This document shows, piece by piece, positions 37,801 through 49,800 of a DNA stretch of 64,000 nucleotides. The notes beneath the pieces were generated by a model. The model saw nothing but the letters and a program-made list of their open reading frames with translations. It made no database searches and was not told the DNA's origin. The stretch is taken from positions 18,483,292 through 18,547,291 of the forward strand of contig NC_088312.1 of NCBI RefSeq assembly GCF_910592395.1. Reading direction: 5' to 3'. Origin of the DNA: Lineus longissimus (Eukaryota > Nemertea > Pilidiophora > Heteronemertea > Lineidae). The translations under genes and the position numbers were made by a program. Position 1 is the first letter of the stretch. Every line of letters begins with the position of its first letter.

Positions 37801-40800
37801 GGTTCGGCAGCAGAACTTCCAGGATAGACAACTGGTCGAGTTTGTTTATTGGACTCCATTGCCCCTCTTGTTGGAGAAGGAGTTGACATCGTCGATAATC
37901 GCACGGGAGGTCGGTGGTTTCTTCGGTGATTTCCCGCACCAGGAGCACGTGGGTGTTCATGTGGACTAGTTCGATGCCTGAAATTGAAGGGAAAATGTTG
38001 CCAGGGGGTCTGACCTAACATCCAAACTTGGTGGGTTTGATACGCGACACGGTAACATGGCTCGTGACCTTGAGCAAGTCGTATTACTTCCACTACCACC
38101 AGCACTGAATCAGAAAAAATAGGGAGATTCCTTGTACCTAGTGTCTATCCCAGGCTAACAAAAGATCCCATCACACAGAGAAAGACCAGTAGTCTACCAT
38201 GAACTACTCCTACCCGGTAAAAGAGTTATTTGGCCATTAATTGGTACCTAACCGTAGCGGCACGCACCCAAATGGTCACAATTAGAACAAACACAGAGGT
38301 GGAGTATAAGAAGAACCTACCTGTTTGATAACATAGCCACTCAGGTCTGCTTATGGTAGAGGCTAGGTCTGCATTCTCTTCAATCTCTGGTGGCGGTTTG
38401 TACATATCATGGACCGTCTGGTTCATGCTTTGATCAGCCAGCAGACGTGTTATCAGACGTGCCCAGAACCCGCTCGGAAAATACGACATCAGGTACAAAC
38501 GGCGCAGCGACTTCATTGTCTCAGTCTCAGGTTTCATCTCCACGGTAACAGAACCTGGATGCAAGGTTGGTACAATGGGTTCTCGCTTCACCTTGGGTGA
38601 GGCCTGAGGTGTCCTGTCCGGTGTGGGAATGTGAAATGACGATCTCCCCACCTGTCTGGTGAAACCTTCTGGTATGAAATTTTCCTTCACTGGGCCGACT
38701 CTTTCGTGGACAGACCCACGTTCCGAAACGGAGTCATACGACACTGTGGAAGATCGTGACTCTCGCGATTCCCTAGATCCAGGTTCCATTAGACCAGGTA
38801 TCGTACTGAAGATGCGGTTATCGACTGCACCACTAGAGGGCTCCTCAGGAGGCATGTACGTTGCTGCCGGGCTTGGATTCAGGTCTGAAGGTCTTCTCCC
38901 TCTCTTCTGGTTTGGAGACACTTTAGGCTTCTTCAAAGGGATCTGAAAGCGATGACAAATAAAACATCAGTGGACTTAGGATTGACAGCAATGCAAAGCT
39001 TTGTAACAGATCACCGAGTCCTCAGTTGGATTTTACAAATGTAGAGCAACATCTCTTTGTTATTAAAATAGCTAGAATCAACAAGTTCAAAAGCAATTTA
39101 CTGTCAAGAAAACCCCAGCACAGAAAGTTCTAGAATCTATGAGAAATCTTTTTGACTCCTATTGACTGGACAAGCAGATGATCTCGGCAGACATTCTTAC
39201 CCAGACCTCCTTGATATTAGGGTGCTTCTCCCGCAGCTGTTTCTCAGTGGGCAGCAGCTGTGGTATGATCAGATTTTCATCATCGTACTGGAGGCCAAGT
39301 TCAAACTTGTTCATCAAGTCAATGATGTACTGTTCTACTTCCTTGTGTTTGTATGGCGAGTTGCGGAAACGGTGCTTCAGTTCTCCGATGCGTATTTGAC
39401 CTGATGGAAAGAAGACCTAAGAGAGTGAGTCTTCTTCTTCTTCGGCGCCAGGCCTTTCAATTGCTATGGTGTAAGAGGGCGCCACTGTCCCCTAATTAGC
39501 AAAATGATTAATAAAAAAAGTTGTGGGTTTTTAGGGGTAATTGACCTCCCTGAAGCCTTTTCTACACTTCCAAATGCTCAATTCTGCTCCAAAATGCCTG
39601 AAACACCCAAATGTGTCATTTTCATTTGGAGACAGAGAATCAGAGATGTACAGTACTTACCATTTCTTGGTGTAGAAGGATCTTCATTCTCTAACACACA
39701 TGTCAGCATGTCGCACAGCCACTGAGGTTCTAAGAAGTACAGGTGTTGGAGCGTGGGATCGTCATAATGAAGCAAGACACCTGGAAAAAACAGATAAATA
39801 AGGTAAAGGTGATACAATTAACAATAAGGTATAAGTGATGCAATTAATAATGAGGAAAAAGTGGTACAATTGATAATAAGGTAAAGTGATACAATTCATA
39901 ATGAAAATGAAATGCATGGCATGAAAATTGCCAAAAAAATTCAGTTTTTTGCTAAATCCTGATAAATTAAGTGAAAAATATTCTGTTAAACCTAAGCTAC
40001 TTAACCCACCGTTTTCATGAAGGAACTGTGTTGCCTGAGCCAATTCGTTGTGACTGGCGAACGTCTGCTGCTTGACTCGCCTCATCTTCTCCATTACCTC
40101 ATAACTGAAATATAAACTAGAAATATATAACGCAATTGGGGCAAATTGCGAATGTATGCCCCCGCTCTGGTGTGTTCGGTGTGTTAATATGTTCATTGCG
40201 CGCGTTATTTAGCCTATAAATATGAAATTGTGGCTATAAGCGCACCTCGAATAGGGAACCTCCCCCACCATAGGCCATTACACCACAAAATGTTGAAGTC
40301 TGTATGACATCTGGTTCTTCCATAAATGAGCGGAATGCAAAAATCTAAGATGGCGGCTGGAGGCCATTTTGGATTCTGGAATGCGCCCAAAATCGATAGA
40401 GAAACTCCCCTACTGAAGACCATTACACCACTAAAGTTTGAAGTGTGTCAAACCTCTAGTTCTTCAGTTAACAATTGGAATACCAAAATCTAAGTTGGCT
40501 GCTGGCAGCCATATTGAATTTTGGGTCAGGCCCAAAATCGACAGGGAACCTCCCCTAAACAACCTCATCACACCACATAAGTTTCAGGTGTGTCACTCAC
40601 TTGGTTCTTGAGTTACAGGTCGGAATGCGAAAAACCAAGTCGGGCCTGGCAGCCATCTTGGATTTCAGATCGGGCCCAAAATGGATAGGGAACCTCCCCT
40701 ACACTAGGTAATAACACCACATAAGTTTCAGGTCTGTCACTCACTCGGTTCTTAATTTACGGGGCGGAATACAAATCACCAAGTCGGGGACCTGGTGGCC

Positions 40801-43800
40801 ATCTTTGATTTCGGGTCTGGCCCAAAATCGATAGGGAACCTCCCCTACCATAGACCATTACGCCACAAAAGTTTGAAGACTGTTGGACCTCTGGTTCTCC
40901 AGTTAACGAGCGGAATGCGAAAATCTAAGATGGCGGCTGGCGGCCATATTGGATTTTGGAACGCGCCAAAAAACAATAGGGACCCTTTGACACACTAGGC
41001 CTACACCCCCTAAAAATTTCAAGTCAGCCGAGCAAGGGGTTCTTGAGTTATAGTCTGGAATTCAGTGCGGCGGACGCGGACGCGGCAGCGGCTGGAAACC
41101 ACCCAAGTACATAATGCCCCCACTTTAGCGGGGGCATAATAACAGGTAAGAGCAATGGCAAAATTTTCGCAATGTCCTATTCATGTGAATTCATGAGAAA
41201 AAAATTCTGTCACAAATATCAAAGCTATCGGTAATTCACCCAACATTTTCATGTAGGAATTGTGTAGCTTGAGCCAAAAAAACCTCAAGGAAGATGTTGG
41301 CGTTTACAATATATCAACAGACAGACTGACGTACTTGTAATGTTTTGTGGTAAGAACTGGTCCCTCCCCCTTTTTTCTCTTCTCCAAGGCAAGCTCCGTT
41401 ACCACATCTTCAAGGTCAAGGTAGCGGTGTGGAATCTCCTGCTTCACAAATGGACGCTTTGAGGAGGGGTCTGAAAGTATTTGAAGAATATTCCTACATG
41501 GGGCAAAGAATTAAGGTACAAATATGGGCCAAAGAATTGAGGTCCAAAAAGTACATGACACCCTTGACTCCCCTCTTCATTCCTCTAGCTTTGGGATAAA
41601 TGCAGAGTAAGGAAGGATCCTTTATTTTGCTTGAAAACTAGGCAAAAGGGAAACGCATTGACAACTTTTCTCTGGGAGATGCATTCACGATAGGATGAAG
41701 CAAAAGTTTTGGGAGCTATCACTGCAAGTTTAGGTGAGGAAAACATGCTGATGCAAACATGACAATCGTGAGCATGAGCGCGAGGAAAATTTCTTACAAT
41801 CAAAGTCAGAGCACTTGTCTGTGTCGTCCTTGTTTTTCCCGACTAGAATAGAAACGTGCATCTTAACACATGTAGCCTAATGTCAGAAACGAAAATGACT
41901 CTCTGCTTAGCACATTGCGAGGAGACATTTTAACTTACAGGGTTACGCCGTACGTATTTAAATGTGGCACAGGAAAATAGAAGATGCAGTTATACACAAT
42001 GCCGCTGTGCACTTATTGTGCATGCAATTGCAGAAACTTGGTACATATAGTATATGTATATTTGTCTACACAACGGCAATGTTGACATTTATTTTAGTAT
42101 GTATTCACGCAACCAGAAACTTCTTAATTCAATTATAACTTTCAAATATTTAATGAATGGCGTAGGCCTTTAAGACATACCCAATGAATTTTGACATGGA
42201 AAAGCTCGCAGAAAAAATCACGTGGATATTGAAATGTGAGATAGCAAAGCTTGCAGAATATCACATGAATATTGAAATATAACATAGCAAAGCTTGCAGA
42301 ATATCACGTGGATATTGAAATGTGACATGGCAAAGCTTGCAGATTATCACGTGAATATTGAAATGTGACATGGCAAAGCTTGCAGAATATCACGTGGATA
42401 TTGAAATGTGACATGGCAAAGCTTGCAGAATATCACGTGAATATTGAAATGTGACATGGCAAAGCTTGCAGAATATCACGTGGATATTGAAATATGACAT
42501 GGCAAAGCTTGCAGAATATCACATGAATATTGAAATATCACATGGCAAAGCTTGCAGAATATCACGTGAATATTAAAATGTGAGATAGCAAAGCTTGCAG
42601 AATATCACATGAATATTGAAATATAACATGGCAAAGCTTGCAGAATATCACGTGGATATTGAAATATAACATGGCAAAGCTTGCAGAATATCATGTGGAT
42701 ATTGAAATGTGACATGGCAAAGTTTGCAGAATATCACGTGAATATTGAAATGTGAGATAGCAAAGCTTGCAGAATATCACATGAATATTGAAATATAACA
42801 TGGCAAAGCTTGCAGAATATCGCGTGGATATTGAAATGTGACATGGCAAAGCTTGCAGAATATCACGTGAATATTGAAATGTGACATGGCATAGCTTGCA
42901 GAATATCACGTGGATATTGAAATATGACATGGCAAAGCTTGCAGAATATCACATGAAAATAACTGACGAATAATATTCTGTTTAAACCAACTTACCATCA
43001 AGCCCGGTAGCAACTTTAAATATCAAGTCAGCAAGCTTGTCAATATTGTTTCCAAATCGCTTGGTGTTACTAATCTCGATGTGTTCGAGGACTCTTGGCA
43101 AACCATGGGTAGGGCTCTCACTGATCTTGATGAACTGGGTCTCGATCTTATTACACAAGTCCTGCACACATTCTTTAGGGTACGTTGATGTCTTCATGTG
43201 GTCAAGGTGGGTGCCGACAATGATGACGTTCGAGTCTGGGACCCTCGCTTGTATATTGACGAGCCACTGATGCAACCCCTTGATGCCATTATCGCCATGT
43301 TCCATGTTCCACACAACCAGGTAAAGAGCTCGTTTAGAAAGGAAATACTGATGGGTGGCGTAGTACTCTCGCTGCAAAACAAACAAAAAAATAGTTCGCA
43401 GTCTTAAAGGGACAACTTGGGTGTGGGATTTACCTGGCCAGGAGGACAATACCCTGGCTTGCCACCATGCACCGCCACTTGTGGTATCACCCTGATGCTG
43501 ATTTATAATGACTTTGTCAGTGGCAAGGAAGTTTGGGGTATGCCGTTCTAGTCCATTGTTTATTGCAGTTCAATGATTTTTCAAGTATCCTGTTAGGAAA
43601 ATTCAGGGTCCTGCAGCGAACCCAAAGCAACATATCTTCAAGTTGTCCCTTTGACGGATAAAATTAGGTGCATACAAGTACTCATTTCCAGAACAAAATT
43701 TCAAAGGAAGAAATGGCACTTGAAAATGTAAACTGACATCTTGACTGTAGGCCGACTGACTGAATAGACTGACCGGCTGCTGGTCTTTGAAAAGTACATT

Positions 43801-46800
43801 GGTACGTATCAATGCCCCTCATGTGGTAGGTAAGGGATCACGTCCAAAGTGCGCACGCGATATTCGCCGGCGAAATTCACCCTACAGTATTTCGCCTGCG
43901 AAATCTGTCCGAAAATCGACCGGCGAATGTGAGGCGATAATATCAATATGAAATCGCCGAAATGTCAGATGCGAAATTCGCCCACAATCGCGCCAATTCT
44001 TCGATTTCGCCCCAAAAATCGCTCCAGGCGATAATGGAGCGATTTTACGAAATTGGTGGCTCTTGCATGCTTGTCCGATATTCGGAACGATTTTGCAACG
44101 ACTTTCGTCTTGTTTTATTGGCGGAAAATTGCAGTCATGTAAACAAATCGGGTCATACTAAACAGTTCACCAGGTTTAAACACATTCATACCTTAAAGCC
44201 ATCAAAGTAAAATCTAATGGTCATAAACGAAATAAGCATGAAATTTTCAGGAAATGTATTTTCTATGGTGTACGTATTACGTTTTGGCCACAAAATTTTA
44301 TTTTGATGATTTCATACCCGACTTTAAACCTAGTGAACGCTGGTGGGCGCTGTTTAGGATGACCGGATACTACAACGATCTTGATTGGTTGGCTGAGACT
44401 CGGAAACATAAGCCTAACTATGATTAGCTGTATGATTCAGTACATTCCAGCAACAATCTTTCGGAATGCATACCATAATACTAAGAACCTCAAACCTCTG
44501 TGCCAAATTTGTGTTATGATTACTGCAATCAGGTTGACCGGGAATTCCAGTTTGTGTTTTTGTTCGGTCTGCTATCAGCTGATGTCGGAATACGCATACT
44601 ACAACACATGTAGGCCTTTAATATTCGCTTCGTTCCGATGGTTGGTGAGTGCGAATTAGGCGCGATTATTATTTTCGCCTGCGATTTTTATTCAGTCTGA
44701 ATTTTCGCCTGATCATAATTAATAGAATCGCCGAAGCAGGGAGCGATTTGGAGGCAAATGAGTGTGGCGATATTCGACCAGGCGAATTTTCGCCCCGATT
44801 CGCGCAGCGAATATTCGCGTGCGGACTTTGGACGTGATCCCTAACTAAGTACCCTAAGTAAGGTACGTCACACCCTACATCTGAGTGCACTAGAAATATC
44901 TGCATCCTTCCTCTTATTCATAATATGCAAATTGCTGAGTAACCTAAATGTTAGAGGAGAACAAAGATCGATGTTTACTTCAAACCATTTTTACAGGCTT
45001 ACTTTTCCACCAAAATCCCATGTCTTGAATATCACCTTCTGCTTGTTCTTGGTCATGGTAAGCTCTTGGATGTCGACGCCCTCTGTTGGCAAGTACTTGT
45101 CCTTCTTGGAGCGGAGATCGGGCTGGCCTAGTCTCTGTGAACGCGTCTGAGAAAGTAACGGAGAGCTCATTTCAACGTAATTCGATGCAGACATGTTGAA
45201 CAGAGACACATACCTTTCTGTTAATGAGAAATTACAAGGATTTTCAAGGACTTTTTTCTTAATGTTGAGTTGTGCATTATGAAGGCATATTTGGAATCAT
45301 ATTTAGGAGCTAAAATTGATCGGGCCTTTGGGTGTGACACATTACCGGGTGAGGAATACAGTGATGTAGAACACAGAAGTAGGCCATGGGTCCAACCCAA
45401 TAAGGAACTAGTTTTTTAATTCAAGACAAAATTTTTGGGGCAGAGTAAAAATGCTCTTATCGAGATACATGAAGTAAGGTGTTTGCTTTACATGAACAAA
45501 GGTTCCAGCAAAAATATTTACCCCAAAGTCAGATACTTTGACACTAGAAACCAGAAAATCATTTCAACTGCTCTTAACTGAAAGAGTTTAGTTTATAATT
45601 TGTCTCCTAGGTGGCAGGACCAAAGGAAGCAGGTTTGGCACCATACCTTCTGCTCGACACTTGGGTTGTTTTCATGCTTCCTAAGATTCCTCAGCATCAT
45701 CGACTTGCCGATGTTCTCCACTCCCACCACCATCAGCTTCAAGCGATTGTACTCAACCATTCTGAAAACGAGATGAGAACTTCTAGAACTAACACCAGGT
45801 CGTTACTGTCAACTATGTCACGTACCACAGCTTCTTCATATCCCATGGTACACTATCACGGAACCACAATGCTTAAAATGTACACAATGTATTACAAGAC
45901 CACTCATTTATGAAGTCATAGGGATTTTTTTACGCCAATCATATATTTTATTCACCTTTGAAACTTTCATGCATATGTCAAGAAATACTGTGCATAAAAA
46001 GTGCTGAGGAATTGTCCTTAATAGAAAGGTGTCCTGATCAGAGAGGTCAAATTGAGTTGAAATAACCATATTAGGACCAAAACTAGTGTCCTTAAGAGAG
46101 AGGGTCTCCTTATTAGAGAGGTGTCCACTAATGGAGGTTCCACTGTACTTATATCACTAAAAGACACCAACTGCACAAGTTGGGATTTACAATCACCAAA
46201 TAACCACTGGGACCAAGCGTAGTTTTGCTGCAGTCATGCCTGCAGTGGGAAACTGCTTGCTCTAGTATAGTTGAACCAGGCCATTCATGTTCTAAGCTAA
46301 GCATTAGCTGTCTCATTCATGCAATCTCCCAACGACTGATGAAAAATGACTTACTTGTCCTGCTGAGACTTCAAATATCCTAATATATCCAGCGTGCTGG
46401 CATTCTGCGCTTTAAGGGTCTGCAAGTGACCCTCCAATGGACATCCGCTCAGGTCGAAGTTCCACAATTTGTTCAAGTTGCCAAGGGCACTGGGAAGCTG
46501 CAACGCAACAATCAATATCCATCACAGTAAACAGCAAGGCAAATATGGCTCGGAGAAATCTGGTTAAAATCTCAAATGCCAGCTGTCACCTGTAGGACAT
46601 TGCCATGGATATGATACAAACCCTGACCTACATTTTCTAACATTAGGCAGAATCTGGGTCATACTTGTGCAATAGCATTCCGCGAAGTTACTATTCATAG
46701 CTCACAAGGTCATTTGAATAAGATATTGATGACGTTTTTAGTCACGTGACAATCGGACATCGACACTTATTTCTACGCATTTGAGCTTATTTCAAAGTCA

Positions 46801-49800
46801 ATTATCTTTGACCCTGCATTGTTTTTAGCATGAATGATACCATAGAGTCAGAGAGAGAAATATTCAGAACAATTATGTAGTATTTCCAACACTCGGACAT
46901 GTGCTAGATTGAAACTAACTGCCCTCGTTAGAAAGCCTGAATCCATTACGAAACCGCATGTTTGTCCGACATTGCCTGTAATTCAGCGATGGGGAAATAG
47001 AGGGCAGCAGCTGCAGTGACGTCATCTTTGCAGAATGCTATTCACGGTATCCTGTGTGAAGACAGTAAATGGATGATGGTGCTTTCCTCACAGTCCAGGT
47101 TCTGAAGGGGATCCAAACAGTATTCATAGCCTCCCACTCGGTGCTGCCAGGTGGCTCTGTGGGTATGGTGCCGGACTGCCCTGGCTTCCCTTTACATGAT
47201 TTTCCTGGCACATTTCGTTCCCTTCCTTAGCTAGTCTATCCGCCCCTTCAGAAAGAACACCGAAAAAGAAGAAGTCGTCGTAACTTACCGTTTTGATATC
47301 ATTCTTTTTAAGTATCAGCTGTGTGAGATGCTCCATCTCTGCGATCTCATCCGGAATCGCATGAAGCTTATTGTTGGACACATCCAGCGTGGACAGGATC
47401 GGAAAAATCAACAACTGACGCTTCTCATTCTTTTCATCTGTGTAACTTTGTGGAAATACTTCACCAGAAATTCGCTTGCCAGAATCCTGAAAGTGTCAAG
47501 CACATAACATTACATTCCTAAAAGTGTCAAGCACATTACATTACAATCCTGAAAGTGTCAAGCACATTACATTACAATCCTAAAAGAGTCAAGTACATTA
47601 CATTACAATCCTAAAAGTTAAAGTTAACGTTAAAGTTTTGGGTTTATAGTCCGATACCAACCACAATATAATTTATCAGCCGACAACTTTACACTTCAAC
47701 CCTGGCCTTAACCTTTCAGAATCCTAAAAGTGTCAAGCACATTACATTACAATCCTAAAAGTGTCAAGCACATTACGTTACAATCCTAAAAGTTAAAGTT
47801 AACGTTAAAGTTTTGGGTTTATAGTCCGATATCAACCACAATATAATTTATCAGCCGACAACTTTACACTTCAACCCTGGCCTAAACCCTAAACCTTTCA
47901 GTATGTTAACAATACTTTTAGTGATGCATTGAAGTGACATTATCAGTTCTTATGCAAGAAGTGACATCATATTCTTGGGTATATAGTAGCACTTGTTGTT
48001 AGAAAATGGGTGGATGTCAGACATTCGAGTGTGGATCCCAGATGGCTAAAAATTTAAATGTGGAGTACCGGTCAAACACCGATCAACGAGCTGGCCCAAA
48101 CAGTAGGGCACAAGATTCAGTCTTTATTAAGTCCTGATTACACTTACCGATGGTAACGTCTGACTACTATTAGCCGGTAATGGCGTCGACCCACGCCTGG
48201 GTACAGTAACCGCTCCCCCTTTTGGCAGACTCTCAACACCCGTATCAGGAATGGAAATATCTGATTCCTTCCTTCTCTTGAAGGTCAGGTTCAGCTCGAT
48301 GAGCATGTTGTTTGCGAGGTATAGCGTGTGTAGGCTGTCGAAGCGGTGGTGCTGTCGATGGAAGCACGTCGGTATGGAGAGATTGCCCTCTTTCGCACCC
48401 AAGCCGGAAAAAGTGTTGCCATGTTTTTTTCTGGTAGAGCCAGTTCTCCTGTAGTGAGAAAATGAGTTCAGAATTGACATTTTCTGCGGACATTCTTTGA
48501 CCGGTTTTGTGACAGCATCATGACACGACGCAGGTAGATGGATGATGCAATGCATTGCATGATGTCAATGCCACCGAGTGTGTCACAAAAGTCAATAGCC
48601 AGAGAATATTTTAATTTTTTTCCCTTCCTCATACAGAAAAGTTTGCCTCAAAGCAAATTATGCAACTTTTGAAATTGGTGTTGCCATTGATGCTATTGAG
48701 GGAGGACAAATCTAAGAATTTAAAAGGAAGGGGTTCACCAAGAGATGACCAAGGGTCATTACTAATCATGACAATAGGCACACTTCTACGGGGTCTTGGG
48801 GTCAAGAAATTTTGAAATCCAGACACTCGGAGATGTGTTAGAAACAAAAATCTGAAACTCACCCTCCTGCTTGAAGCTGATTACGAGAGATATACTCGAC
48901 CTCTGCATCGGTATCACCATTCTTGGTCAGTCCCGTAATCGTATTCCCGGACAGATTCAGCACCCTTAGAGACTTTGGGTAATCTTTTGGGCGGCCAATC
49001 TCCATAATCTGATTCCCTGACAGGTTCAACTTGGATAATTTCGGCACAATACACGGCAAGTTCTGTGGTACAACTTTGAAACAGTTATTAGCTAAATTCA
49101 ATTCCTTGAGCCTTGACTCGACAAATTCCTCATCACCAATAGGTCCTTCGAGCGAGTCTTGTAGATTCGGGATCTTTCCTTCCCAGATAGTGTACGAACT
49201 AAATTGACTTTCGGTGCAGTTTTGTATCATTGAGGCCAGTGGTGACGAAACTGCATCGACCTCATCTTCACCTTCAGCGGAGACTTGCATCTGAAGTCTC
49301 CTGCCAAGGCCACTAGCTTTACTATTAGCATGTCCAATGGAGGCTATTTTCGAGCTGGGTCCAATGCAGCTTTTGAACGACTGGAAAGGCAATTCAGATA
49401 TTTTATTGTTCACGAGAATCAGCTCAGTCAGTTTTGGTGCGGTCCAAATTTCCTTTGGCAATTCACATATTTTGTTCGAAGATGCATTCAATCGCGCCAA
49501 CTTTGCAACGCTCTGATGAAACAACCAAATTGGAAGGGTTGGAATTTCGTTCCTTTGTATTTGAAGTTCTTCTAAGACCTCTGGGTAGGCATTAAGGTGG
49601 TCAGGTAATGCCTCAATGTTGTTCCTGCATGCGTTTAGGAACCGCAGTGACGGCAGGTGGAAGATCTCGTGTGGGAGTTCTTTCAGCGAATTGTTCGAGA
49701 TGTCAATCTGCGTGATGGAGAAATGAACAAAGTCTTTGCGAAAGCGTAGATGCTCATTATGATGAAGGCACGCGTCCGTCCACCATTCCTCCTGAATCTT

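Noticed and set aside
40214-40998. Open frames in the 1-kb block of LRRK intron 13
   Set aside because: Short, repeated with shifts between units, and consistent with mobile-element repeats.
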